Below are positions 11,752 through 23,645 of a DNA stretch of 64,000 bases, piece after piece. The position numbers were made by a program, and so were the translations under genes. How positions within the stretch are numbered: position 1 is the stretch's first letter; each line of letters opens with the position of its first letter. The stretch is from Eurosta solidaginis. Taxonomy: Eukaryota; Arthropoda; Insecta; Diptera; Tephritidae. The notes beneath the pieces are model-generated. The model saw nothing but the letters and a program-made list of their open reading frames with translations, was not told the origin of the DNA and did no database searches. The stretch lies in NCBI RefSeq assembly GCF_040869045.1, contig NC_090319.1:338438302-338502301 (forward strand). The letters are read 5' to 3'.

Positions 11752-12070
11752 TAGGGGTTTTTTCGTTTGGTCGTTAAAACAAACTTCTGGTAACACTACG
11801 GACTTGTTCAGTCTATGTGAGGCCCTCATGTACCGGCTAGTTCAACCTAACCTAACAACGGATCTTCATGTTGTCTAAGTGAGCTACCCTTATTAGGGCA
11901 GCTACCACCTGACCCAACCTAACCTAAGTGTACTATTTACTTAATAATCAGGTAGTTTGTATTTTCCAAAATCGTATATATACAGAAAGTGGGCGTGGTT
12001 ATCATCCGATTTCGCTCATTTTCAATTCTAATCTATTCTGGGTCCAGATAATGGAGATATGAGGGGCTTA

Positions 12071-12760
12071 ATGATATTAAAAGTAAAAGTAATATTTGCC
12101 GTAAAACTTTTTTTATTTTTAGCATTTAATCTAAAAGTTGCGCACTGTTCGCATTAAAAATATATTGTAGTTTTTATACAAAGAGTACGTTAGAAAATTC
12201 TATTGTTGAATATAATTATTTAAACGCTCTTAACAAGAAACTCAAGTGTAAGCACGGGAATAATATTTAAACTAAACTAGAACTATGATGGTTAAAGAGA
12301 AAATAAATAAAAACTGTCTTTCGTACACACCTATACATATAAGTGCTGTAGCAAAATCCTTGACTGCAACAACAAAAGCAAATGGATGTCAGAAAAATTT
12401 TTGTCTTGTTTTGCACTTCATTCATTCATTTAAAACTTTTTCCACTTTTTGTTATAGAAAAGTTTACCTCACTTCGCACACCACTTCACCATCTGTCTTA
12501 CTTACAATGTACAAATTTGAAAATCTATTTCTGAAATGCAGCAAGGCGATTATAACAGCTGCATGTAAAACTAGAGCTGCAGCTGTTGCTACAGCCGTGG
12601 CCGTCATCTGTTGACATTGCCATTGAGTGAGTGAGTGCATGCGAAAATGTTGCGTATACGCCATGGTGTGTATGATGAAATAAGCGTTGAGATGGATGAT
12701 AAACGTTTCATTGCTATACGTGCACGTGCATATAAATGTAATTATGCCTTTCATGAACAT
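12071..12760. other. Unassigned unique DNA
   Basis: The stretch at 12540-12670 is GC-richer, with overlapping GCTGCAGCTG/TGCAGC words. ORFs on both strands (109 codons plus, 136 codons minus) overlap there. Neither resembles a known protein. No splice-site pair was convincing. Confidence 0.3.
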
Positions 12761-14470
12761 GAAATGGTATATTAACTTTGGTCCGATGTTTGTAACGTTG
12801 AGAAATATAGAAGATAGACTCACCATTAAGTATACCGAATTGATCAGGGCGACGAACTGAGTTGATATAGCCATGTCCGTCTATCCGTCCGTCCGTCCGT
12901 CTGTCCGCCTGTCTGTTTGAACGCAAACTAGTCCCTCAAATTTTGAGATATCTCAATGAAATTGGCACAAGGATGTATTTTTGTATTATATTAGACATTT
13001 GTCGGATCCGGTGGATCGGACCACTATAACATATATCTCCAATACAACCCATCGTTCAGATAAGACAATTTTGGTCATTCCTGCCGCCATTTAAAAAGTA
13101 TAAACATGAAACTCGGTGATATATATTCTAATATATCATAGAAGATATCCTGAAAAAATTTATTTGATCGGAGCTATATATATATAGTATATATCCCATA
13201 CAACCGATCGTTCAGATAGAAAGATTTTTGGTCATTTCTCCCTTAGTTTCCAATATAAAAACGTGAAACTTGGTGATATATATTCTAATATATCATAGAA
13301 GATATCCTGAAAAAATCACTTTGATCGGAGCTATATATAATATATATCCCATACAGCCGATCGTTCAGATATAAAGTTTTTTGGCCATTTCTCCATTAGT
13401 TTCCAATATAAAAACATGAAACTTGGTGATATATATTATAATATATCATAGAAGATATCCTGAAAAAATCACTTTGATCGGAGCTATATAGTATATATCC
13501 CATACAACCGATCGTTCAGATAGAAAGATTTTTGGCCATTTCTCCCTTGGTTTCCAATATAAAAACGTGAAACTTGGTGATGTATATTCTAATATATCAT
13601 AGAAGATTTCCTGTAAAAATCATTTTGATCCGAACTATATATAATATATATCCCATACAACCGATCGTTCAGATAAAGAGATTTTTGGCAATTTCTCCAT
13701 TAGTTTCCAATATAAAAACATGAAACTTGGTGATATATATTCTAATATATTATAGAAGATTTCATGACAAACTCATTTCGATCGGAGCTATATATAATAT
13801 ATATCCCATACAGCCGATCGTTCAGATATAAAGATTTTTGGCCATTTCTCCATTAGTTTCCAATATAAAAACATGAAACTTGGTGGTATATATTATAATA
13901 TATCATAAAAGATATCCTGAAAAAATCACTTTGATCGGAGCTATATATAGTATATATCCCTTACAACCGATCGTTCAGATAGAAAGATTTTTGGCCATTT
14001 CTCCCTTAGTTTCCAATATAAAAACGTGAAACTTGGTGATATATATTCTAATATATCATAGAATATTTCCTGAAAAAATCATTTCGATCGGAACTATATA
14101 TAATATATATACCATACAACCGATCGTTCAGATAGAAAGATTTTTGGCAATTTCTCCATTAGTTTCCAATATAAAAACATGAATATGGTGATATATATTC
14201 TAATATATTATAGTAGATTTCATGACAAACTCATTTCGATCGGAGCTATATGTAATATATATCCCATACAGCCGATCGTTCAGATATAAAGATTTTTGGC
14301 CATTTCTCCATTATTTTCCAATATAAAAACATGATTTTTGGCCATTTTCCCCTAAGTTATGAAAACGTGAAACTTGGTATGGGTTTTTTTGCCATTTTTT
14401 ATTTTACATTTATCTTAAAAATCGTTTAGGTATGTACATATATATATTTCTTATCTTATACATCCGATTA
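12761..14470 (-). mobile_element. DINE-1-like element, family 2, with nine ~153-bp tandem units
   Basis: The terminal part (12761-12915) holds a (GTCY)n microsatellite (12873-12915), a hallmark of the DINE-1/INE-1 Helentron group. It is followed by 'gagatatctcaatgaaatt'. The array then runs from about 13020 to 14340. CCGATCGTTCAG-type words fall at 13048, 13204, 13367, 13508, 13661, 13814, 13967, 14120 and 14272, giving a 153-bp period. Orientation is set by comparison with the plus-strand fragment at 59690-59895. No protein is encoded. Confidence 0.7.
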
Positions 14471-17400
14471 TTTGGAGATTACGAACGGGATAAGATTATT
14501 CTTCAGCCCCATTCATGAAAGTTATGAAGTCTTCGGCAGTCAGTGCCGTCCTTACTTGTTCTTATTTCGCGATTGTATTGCATCCAGCTACATTTATACA
14601 TATCCATAGATGTATGTACTCTTACGTACGAACAAGAATTCCAAGCAGAATGCAACTAAACAAGTGCAATTATTTTAATGCACATTTGACTTTTGACATC
14701 GTGCTTGGCAAGCTAGAAGTTGTTCCTTGTGCATATTGTGCAACGTTATCTTCGTAAGTGTGTATTTACCTGTGCAATTTTTGGCAGTTATTGCGCGGAA
14801 AGTGATGCTGTAGCGCAACTTAGTACTTAAATATTTATCTGGAAAATGTAGAATTTAATTTTTCCCTATTAAGACAAATACTTGAAGTAAATGGTGTGTT
14901 AAGGGCGATGAAAAGTACGAGGTTTCTTTCAGTTCGCTGCATACAACTTGAAAATAAGTACTACAACAGCTCACACATTTTATTTCGTAATTAAAAAACT
15001 TTCAAAGTACTTTCACTAATTTTGGACAAAAAATTTAATTAATTTAAAATGCTTGACTTACAACAAACTTGACAAACTCAGTACAATATAAAAATATTGC
15101 CAAGCAGATGTCTTACCAGATCTTCAGTGCAGTATATTTGAAAATTTATGGTGTAAATTATTTGTAACGCAACGAATCATCATTTTTTCTCGCTTTTCAT
15201 TATTTGAGAGCATTCCTTCACTTCAGTGAGTGACAGCAAACCTGAATGCTTTTATGAAATTTTTGCTATTTTATAGTGATGTGTGTGAATGTGAGTGACA
15301 ATCTGGCCCTAATATTATTCTTAAGTTTTGTATATATTTACAAGTAAAAGTAATGTAGTCTTGGAACGGCCGAAAGAAGTAGATTACAAGCTCAACTGTG
15401 TCCTTCCAGGCAATTTCACATTTCGCTGGAATTTTTGAAATTATGGTGTTTACTGGGATTGTTGCACTCAGAAAAGATGGGCGATGGAATATATAAAACA
15501 CTAATTGGTAGCAAATTCAAAGAAAAGTAGGAATTAATCAAATTAGGTATAATTGGAAATGAATCGAGTTAATTAATCACGATTGAAACGCCGTTGTGCA
15601 ATATGTTGGATAAGTGCATCTTACCCTTGGGTATCTGCTGGTCGCTAACGAACGTTCGAAAAATAAGTGAAAGTGTGAAGAAAAGAAAAAGTCCACGGCA
15701 ACTGCCGATAGCTAACTTTCTTCGAGTTTTTTCCTTAAAAGTTAGCTCCCGGCGGGCTATGGATTGTTACCGGTAATATCCTGAAGTACGCGTTACGGTG
15801 GTCCACAATATTAGGCTGGTGACCTAAATAATTGGCTTAGAAAGTTTAATATGTTCATATCAAATCGTTCATGATTTTGTTCTTGTAACTGGAACGTATA
15901 ATAAGTGTTCCAACTTTCGGTAGACTTCGATATACAAAATTGTACTTTTCTGTGGTAAATAAATTCAGAATACTGGTTATTTCTGAAGTGGTACCTCTGT
16001 TACATGAACCACACACTAAATATTATTGGTCTGAAAAAAATAAACGTAAAGCTATCACGGAGGGTCGGTGATGACGCCCCTGCTCACTAATTCAAATTTC
16101 TGCCCAATTATAAGTCAGAGATATCGAATTTTATTGGTCTAGGACAATTGCACGTAGATTTATACAAATTTAAAGCTACTTTTTCACAGGAAGTAGTGGG
16201 AGGGCCCCCAAGTCCTTACAAGCATTGTTTATACCTCTATTTATGTGGCCTATAAGTACCACTGATCAATGTCAATATACTTAAAAGTATAACATATTCG
16301 CTATCTGCGTGCAAAATTTGCCTTTAATCCATTTAGTCACTCTGACGTGATTGAGTGCAAAAACAAACGTCTGCACAGCCAAACATCAAAACTTCCAAAC
16401 TTTCACATTAATTATATTAGTAAGACTATTTATTTGAGGGACAGTTTATGCGGAGACGTTACGGTCATCATCGGTTTATACCTGAAGTCTGTTAGCATTA
16501 TTCTTAAATTCACAGTCATCATGAAACTAAGGGGATAAGTTCAACAACTGCAACTAAGTTGAGTGCCTAGCTTGCGCAAAGGAAGGCAAGCCATTGCAGT
16601 TTAGCGTCTTATTTTGAAAGTCTGATCGCTAAAGGTACCGTAGAGGAAGAGGGTTCAAGAAAAGCTGAAGATGCATTGTACATATCTAAAATACACAAAG
16701 TAAAAAAAACTTAAAGACTTATAGAAAAAATATGGATGCCAATGAACATGCCAAGAGAAAAATAGGACTAAATTTAGATTCTTTAATAAATATCCCTTTC
16801 TAGGCAAGAGAAGCAACACGAATCTAGGATTTGTGCCGCTTGATCTAGCAGATAGGGTGGTTTTCGAGCAGTGACTACGCCATACGTCATATATGGGCAA
16901 ATCCCGAAAACTTTTACTTTTTTGGATACTCGGGTTTTACACAAGGGCAAAAAACTTAAGGCCAGAAAAAAGTACAAAGGCATTAAGTCTGACCTTTTGA
17001 CTATCCGATCTGATGATTTTAAAAATCAAGAAAGTTGATAGTAACTTTTTGTAGAACTTCGAAACGTAAAAAACGTCGATTTTTACACTTTTTCAAGCGA
17101 TACCCTTGATTTTTTTTTTAATTTTTTCGATAAAATTTTGAGCCATCGCTGAAACGCTATGGAATTCAAACTGAATGTTGTTTTTGAGACGGAGATTCTA
17201 AACGTATGAGCAAAATTAATGTGCCCCTCCAATACTCAAAACTATCATCAATCAAAGTAGCGATGCTTTTTTTTGTCATTTTCAATATTGACAGTTTTTT
17301 GCTTATAGCTTTTTGAGGCAACTGAGTATTGAAATTTGGATTATGCACGATAATAGCCTATCAGGGACTAAAAATATGTGTGGCTTCAAATTCGATGTGC

Positions 17401-18599
17401 CCCTTTCAGTTTTGAAGGTAGAGGCAGAAAAGTGGAAGCACTTGGTTGCGTAAATTTTTTTCAGGAGCATGTTTTTTTGTGGGCACAGCTACTTTTATCA
17501 CTTCATACCCGTTTGTTAATTTTTTCTCTACACCACAGTAGTATACCATCAATTGCCTCATCTTGGAATATTCACGCAAGGAAAGTTATTGATGTTTGTA
17601 CATGGGGCAAATATACGAAATTTCCGACAAAAATTGGCAATCGTCAAAGAGTGCAGAAAATTTTTTTTTTATATTTTTTAAACCAGTTTTTATTTTAAAG
17701 GAAATGAAAATAAACACAAATTTGGTACAAAAATTAAAAAAAATCATAAAGTTTTTTTCTACACTTTTTGACGATTTGTAATTGCTAAATTATAAATTTG
17801 TAATACTTATTTAGCGAAACTGTACTTTGCAGGGATATAATTTCTAAAGCGACAGATATGTACCACCTAAAAGTCCTCACCTATGGGTTGGGATTTGCCA
17901 ATATTTTAACTTGCAAAAGCTTGGGAGCCGAAGCTTAAAGCTTGGATAAACCAAATTCATCCTATTCCATGCTATTCAAATATCTGAAACCCTCCAGCAT
18001 GTTACCACGCTTCGCTTGAGCTTTCGTTAAAAATTTCTTCGTCATTACCCCAATCAACATTGGGAGATGATATAGCCAAAATAATAAAGACACCCGGCAA
18101 AGTGGGGTTTCAGCTCAGCGCTGGCTACCTTACCCGTGGATAGTTTGTCCCAGCTGTAAATGAACAGCAAAGTTCTCAACTGTACTGAGCCTTCTAATTG
18201 GGTATTGTAATGTTCTCCACCTCTCTATTTGTACCTGAAGTAGTTTGACGTAATCGAAAGTACGATTAGATATTTGGTTCCATAAGTTCGGCTTTTACTC
18301 CTCAGTTAAAAAGATTTGTAATGAAAAAAACTTCTTCACACTTTCGTTGACAGTTGGTGTGATGGACTGTGACCCCCTAGTACCTTAATCAGATATCCCT
18401 GCATCCTGCATTCAGAGGTAATAGAAAATGCCTCCTGTCAGCGATGGAGAAGCCGTCAGCGTAGGTTTAGCAGTCTCTACATTAAAGTTCCAGTAGCTGC
18501 TCATATACGTCCAGAACCTGGAGCAAGAAAGAAAATATACCGCCCCGTTGCATACTTATTTCCCTTTCTTTCTGAGCCACAGATACAGCCCATTCTGCT
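14471..18599. other. Unassigned, largely unique AT-rich DNA
   Basis: I see no conserved protein. Open frames of 60-106 codons (for example 17378-17698 plus) have no recognisable motif and sit in T-rich sequence. At 16545-16660 and 18090-18580 the base composition is more balanced, suggesting old transposon debris, but I cannot name it. Confidence 0.3.
14651..14708. repeat. Short dispersed repeat, pair member 1
   Basis: About 58 bp match 50237-50294 with only a few substitutions. The shared core includes 'aagtgcaattattttaatgc' and then 'acatttgacttttgacat'. The GTGCA...TGCAC ends of the core can form a small hairpin. Flanks are unrelated beyond the block. Confidence 0.6.
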
Positions 18600-18863
18600 G
18601 TCGCCGTTCTGAGGGACCTACATGTTTTATGCCGACTCCGACCGGCATCTGCAAGGCAGATGAGTTTTAACTGAAAAGCTTTTCATGGCAGAAATCACTC
18701 GGATTGCTTGTCAAACACTGCAGTGGGGCGAACCCGCTTAGAAAAACTTTCTTCTAAATGAATAAAACTTGTTTCTAAAACTTTGATGTTCCTTTACCGG
18801 GGTATGAACCCAGAATCTTCGATGTGGTAGACGGAGCACGCTACTCCACACCACGGCGGCCAT
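18600..18863 (-). mobile_element. tRNA-headed SINE (family 1)
   Basis: On minus the element starts near 18863 with a tRNA-like head. It has an A-box-like segment (TGGTGTGGAGTAGCG) and a B-box-like GGTTCATACCC (18803-18813 on plus), framed by GGCCGCCGTGG and CCGGTAAAGG. The body continues left through 'aagaaagtttttctaagcgg' to the conserved 'gtaggtccctcag'. Related copies lie at 6410, 46790, 47530 and 53033. RNA polymerase III promoter function is inferred from the boxes. Confidence 0.75.
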
Positions 18864-20468
18864 CAAAGGACTTTTAAGCTCCAAAAAAACTATAAAAAAA
18901 GTTTTTTGCGGGCGCCAGAAACAAATTTTACCTCAGTGTCATGTTCCCTAATATATTCGCAGTTACTGCGCCAAAAGTTCCTAAGCGGATTAAGCGGCTT
19001 ATAATATTCCCACGGTATATATGCCTGCCATATAAACGAACTTAAGCCCACAGACCTAGAAGGTTCGACATGGTGATATAAAGGCATTTTTCGATATGGT
19101 CGGTGCGACCATCTGAAAGTTACTACAAATGAAACCTTCATCTTAAATTTTTAAAGGTTGAGTGTCAGTTTCTTTATATTATTTTCCACCCACGTTAACA
19201 TGCATAAAGATAAATAAAACCATAATGGATGTGAGTCGACTACTTTGTCACTAACAATAAATCAACAATTATATGAAATATTTTTATGACAGCATTGTCA
19301 AGTGCTTATCTACATTCACACAACCTACATTCGGAGTAGGTAGAAATATTATACCTTATTTGGGACATTTTCAAGATACTTTCTGTACTTGAAGGCACTC
19401 ATAATTTGTCTTTAGTTACACGCATGTCTACGCTCATAAATAAATACCAACATAGAAAAACATGTATTAAAGATTCAGCAAGTTTGTAAGGGATTCACTG
19501 AATTCACTATGTACTTGTAAGATTTATATGGGTGTTATCGCAAACACTGACTTAAGTACACATAAATTACCAAATATGATGTCGTTGCTACTTTTGCCCC
19601 TACACACACACACATATGTAGCGTTTTTGTTGTTGGTTTTCTGAATTGTTAAAGCTATTTTAGCTCCAAAATGCGACACGCAGGCGACATAGCTGGTCTT
19701 TAGTTATTTACAAAAAATTGAGCTTATTGTCATGACATAGAACAGTCGATGCTTGCTTAAATCGTGTGGTGGTGTCTGCTGAATAAATATTTGACTTTAA
19801 ATACCAAAAGAAATTCCAAAAATATTTGTGGGATATTTGTAGACACAACACAATAAAGTCAAAGTAACAATTAAATTAAAGTTGTCTAGCAACTTTCTCT
19901 TAGAGTCAGAAAATTTAATGGATTCGTATACGCAGTATAAGATTGCCTGGCATTTGTTTAAAGCTAAATTTGAAACAATTAAAAATCTCTACGTCTTGTA
20001 TGTCTCTATCTATTTAATTTGTCAAGCTGCTTTAGTTAGCCATTTCACTTTTGCTGCACTTTGGTTGCTCCAGGTTTGCGAGCAATCCATACTGTAAATG
20101 TAAGGTAGGTGTAAGCGTAAACATAGTCTTTGGAAAATGTATGATTTATGGGGGAATGTTGTCTAGGCATAGTGAGTAGTGGGGGCATATTGGTATACTG
20201 GGTGGGGAATTGTAAGTCTAACAGCCCTATTTCCTTTGACGCTGTCGTGTTCAAAACGATCGCAGTTCGTCGATAATAAAAACAATAACAGCCGACTCTT
20301 ACGTTATCTCAGCATTCCCTATTACGGACAGCTGCTGTGAAAGCGAAAACGAAGTGTTAGAAGCAAAAGAAGAAAGGAAAGTTTAACAGTTGCTTTCATG
20401 CAGGTAAAGTTCATTAACCGTCTCGTTCGACAAACAGAATGAGGCTGTAGGTGTAGTCACGGTAATGA
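18864..20468. other. Unassigned unique DNA
   Basis: AT-rich sequence with a short (CA)n run near 19602-19613 and no recognisable gene. Open frames of 69-83 codons are not family members I know. Confidence 0.3.
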
Positions 20469-20942
20469 GTTATAACGTGGGAGTAATGTACCTAGTAGAG
20501 TTAATATGGGCGAATGCAAATCAATAAATGGAAGTAACGAATATGAAAAAAACAAACCATACCTCTCTTCCCTTTCCTCTCCTGTCCTTACCTTTCCTTT
20601 CCATGCCTTTTCTTTCCTTTCCTTTCATTTCCTTTCCTTTACATTCCATGCAGAAAAACAAAACTTACCTCTTTTTCCCTTTTCTTTACTTTCAATACCT
20701 TTCCATTCCTTTCCTTTTCTTCCCTTTCCTTACCTCTCCTCTCCTTTCCTTTGCTTTCCATTCCTTTCCTTTCTGTCCTCTTATTTTCCCTTTTATTCCT
20801 TTCCTTATTTCCCTTCCTTTGTTTTTTTCTCTTCCTTTCCTTACCTTTTGTTCCTTACCTTTACTTGCCTTGGCTGGGTTTGCTGTCTGATTTCGCCCAT
20901 ATCAACTCTACCACGTACATTTTTCACACATTACGCTATAGC
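20469..20942. mobile_element. MITE with pyrimidine (CCTTT)n core
   Basis: Imperfect inverted ends face each other. Left is 'taatgtacctagtagagtta' continuing to 'atatgggcgaa' (20484-20513). Right (20890-20918) is the reverse complement with few changes. The outermost bases are G[T/C]TATA[A/G]CGT on both sides. GTAATGA flanks both ends (20462-20468 and 20943-20949), a possible 7-bp target duplication. The core 20560-20870 is almost pure CCTTT/CCTTTTC repeats. The long ORFs reading Phe/Ser/Leu are a by-product. Confidence 0.65.
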
Positions 20943-21114
20943 GTAATGACTAAACTTGCGCTTACTTTCTGTATTAACCATACATCATCACAATAGCTCA
21001 TGCCTCGCCTATCTTAAATATTCTGTATTACATCGTACAGTAGATATACGAATATCCCACACTACGCTTGCATTTAAATTCTAAATATGTATATCCGCAC
21101 ATATCATACTATTT

Positions 21115-21440
21115 ACAAAGAAAAGTTATAGATAACTTATCGAAAAAATATCGATATTTTATAAAAAGTTATAGATTTGTTATTGAACTTTATCGATTTG
21201 TTATCAAAAAGGAATCAATATGTTACCGGAGTGTTATCGCTTTGCTATCGACAACTGTTTTTAAGGAATCAGATAAAACTTGAATATTAAGTGACCTATC
21301 GATAACAAGCCTATTAGAAACTAATAAGAAGCTGATGAGGGGGCAATAACAAGCCTATAACTAGACCATTATTTGTTGTTGATAATTAAACAATAACTTA
21401 TCGGTATCTGTTGTCACTGATGAGAAGCCGGCCAAGCTCT
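21115..21440. repeat. CGATAAC-rich degenerate repeat block 2
   Basis: Many TTATCGA/CGATAAC words with A/T-rich linkers lie between 21127 and 21410. The design matches blocks 736-1250 and 57720-58285. The 71-codon ORF is a by-product. Confidence 0.55.
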
Positions 21441-22173
21441 TCTCGAAACCCCGAAATTGATGGTTTCTGGAAAATTTAGTACCTCAATTCTGGTTTAACT
21501 TTAACACCTTGGCGTGCTCTTGTTGATTCAAATTACTAGTTCACTAAACGTACTTAATATTGATAAATTTTTTTAATTATTAGGCATGATACTTTCGATT
21601 TCAATAACGGCCCTCTGCTGGCACAAACTGCATGGTATTGTATGACTATCTTTATCAGGCATGGGTGCGGCAAGGCCAATTGCGCCCAAATAGCTTTACG
21701 CATATTCTTACTTTAAATTGTTTAGTAGCGACACAGCATCGCTACGTTTTATGTATTTCAATGATAAGATGCCTGTAAAAAACATTTTAGAATTGCAAAT
21801 GCCTTTGGCCACATGGAGTGCCTACAAAACTCTACTCTGATGACGTGACGATTTCTATTTCGAGTAGCTTCCCTTCCGTGAAGAATTAAATTATAGAAAG
21901 GACGACGGTAAGATTAAGGAGCTAGGTGTGGGAATATAACCTTGCTCTGCTAGACTAAAACTTATTTGGCTGCAAAATTGCATACTCAAACATAGTCAGG
22001 AAACTCTAATTAAAAAGTACGAAAATTTGGAAATTTTTTTCGAACTTTCAAATTTTTTCGAACATATTTTTTGAGAATGGTTTGCATCATTTTAGTTTCA
22101 AAATTCGTGAATTTTTTTTGCTAAAAATATCGAAAATGAAAAAAGAGGAGTCTAATTGACGAAATTTGATAAA
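21441..22173. other. Unassigned
   Basis: No gene or repeat is recognised. A short segment at 21770-21960 has balanced composition and could be eroded coding sequence of a transposon. Confidence 0.3.
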
Positions 22174-23645
22174 ACAAGTAAGGAAGGCTAAGTTCGGGTG
22201 TAACCGAACATTACATACTCACTTGAGAGCTGTAGAGACAAAGTAAAGGAAAATCATCATGTAGGAAAATGAACCTAGGGTAACCCTGGAATGTGTTTAT
22301 ATGGCATGGGTATCAAATGGAAGGTAATAAAGAGTATTTTAAGAGGAAGTGGGCCATAGTTCTATAGATGGACGCCATTTAGGGATATCGCCATAAAGGT
22401 GGACCAGGCCTGACTCTAGAATTTGTTTGTACGATATGGGTATCAAATGAAAGGTGGTAATGACCATTTTAAAAGGGAATGGGCCTTATTTCTATAGATG
22501 GCCGCCGTTTCGAGATATCGCCATAAAGATGGACCAGGGGTGACTCTAGAATTTGTTTGTACGATATGGGTATCAAACGAAAGGTGTTAATAAGTGTTTT
22601 AAAGGGGAGTGGGCCTTAGTTCTATAGGTGGACGCCTTTTCGGAATATCGTTATAAAAGTGGACCAGGCGTGACTCTAGAATGCGTTTGTACAATATGGG
22701 TATCAAGTGAAAGGTGTTAATGAGTATTTTAAAAGGGCGTAGGCCTTAGTTATATAGGTGGATGCCTTTTCGAGATATCGCCATAAACGTGTACGATATG
22801 GGTATCAAATGAAAGGTGTTAATGAGTATCTTAAAAGGACGTGGGCCTTAGTTCTATAGGTGGACGCCTTTTCGAAATATCGCCATAAAGGTGGACCAGG
22901 GGCGACTCTAGAATTTGTTTGTACGATATGGGTATCAAATGAAAGGTGTTAATGAGTATTTTAAAAAGGAGTGGGCCTTAGTTCTATAGGTCGACGCCTT
23001 TTCGGAATATCGTTATAAAAGTTGACCAGGGGTGACTCTAGAATGCGTTTGTACAATATGGGTATCAAATGAAAGGTGTTAATGAGTATTTTAAAAGGGC
23101 GTGGGCCTTAGTTCTATAGGTGGACGCCTTTTCGAAATATCGCCATAAAGGTGGACCAGGGGCGACTCTAGAATTTGTTTGTACGATATGGGTATCAAAT
23201 GAAAGGTGTTAATGAGTATTTTAAAAAGGAGTGGGCCTTAGTTCTATGTGTGGACGCTTTTTCGAGATATCGCCATAAACGTAGACCAGGGGTGACTCTA
23301 GAATTTGTTTGTACGATATGGGTATCAAATGAAAGGTGTTAATGAGTATCTTAAAATGGCGTGGACCTTAGTTCGAAAAAGTGGGCGTGGTTATTGTCCG
23401 ATATCGTTCATTTTAAATAGCTGCCTGAGATGAGTGCCCACGAACCTACGTACCGAATTTCATCAAGATACCTCAAAATTTACTCAAGTTATCGTGTTAA
23501 CGGACAGACGGACGGACGGACGGACGGACATGGCTCAATCGAATTTTTTTTCGATACTGATGATTTTGATATATACCTGTACAACCAACCGTTATGCAAT
23601 CAAAGTTAATATACTCTGTGAGCTCTGCTCAACAGAGTATAAAAA
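22174..23645 (+). mobile_element. DINE-1/Helentron-like element, long subfamily, copy b
   Basis: It starts ACAAGTAAGGAAGGCTAAG and has the hairpin TTCGGGTGTAACCGAA at about 22193. It ends in the stem-loop TATACTC...GAGTATA followed by A's (23610-23645). The interior is a ~130-bp tandem array (22300-23350), with a 260-bp two-unit duplication (22861 repeats at 23121). A (GGAC)n microsatellite lies at 23503-23530 just before the 3' end. No protein is encoded. It differs from copy d by lacking most of the unique body. Confidence 0.8.

Larger units (their letters stand above)
9007..11923 (+). mobile_element. LOA-type LINE insertion with 9-bp target duplication
   Basis: CTAAGTGTA lies on both sides (8998-9006 and 11924-11932). 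Copy g of the host element supplies the empty site. The insertion begins inside the reverse transcriptase (VWW block at about 9026, then VQR..ALIGISGAL). After an internal insertion it continues with RNase H: FTDGSKL at about 10518-10540, YSDSQAA near 10701-10722 and a WVP.H block near 10805. The tail carries 'ggtatcacaacggacctt' (11361-11379), a second LINE C-terminal segment and CCTAA units (to 11927). It is 5'-truncated and full of frameshifts. Confidence 0.8.
7757..12070 (+). mobile_element. DINE-1/Helentron-like element, short subfamily, copy a (interrupted)
   Basis: The 5' end reads 'agtaaggaag.ctaa' followed by the hairpin-forming TTGGGTGTAACCGAA type terminus (7764-7800), as in the other copies. 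The body has the repeated 'gtgggcgg/tgccac' type segments and diverged tandem halves (8040-8180 versus 8300-8450). It is split at 9006/9007 by a LINE and resumes at 11924 with the sequence predicted from copy g (minus strand at 55.7-57.1 kb). It ends near 12070 without the usual 3' hairpin, so it is 3'-truncated. It is non-coding. Confidence 0.75.

Noticed and set aside
20506..20946. 146- and 120-codon plus-strand ORFs rich in Ser/Phe/Leu/Pro
   Set aside because: They translate a (CCTTT)n-type tract in overlapping frames; low-complexity by-products.
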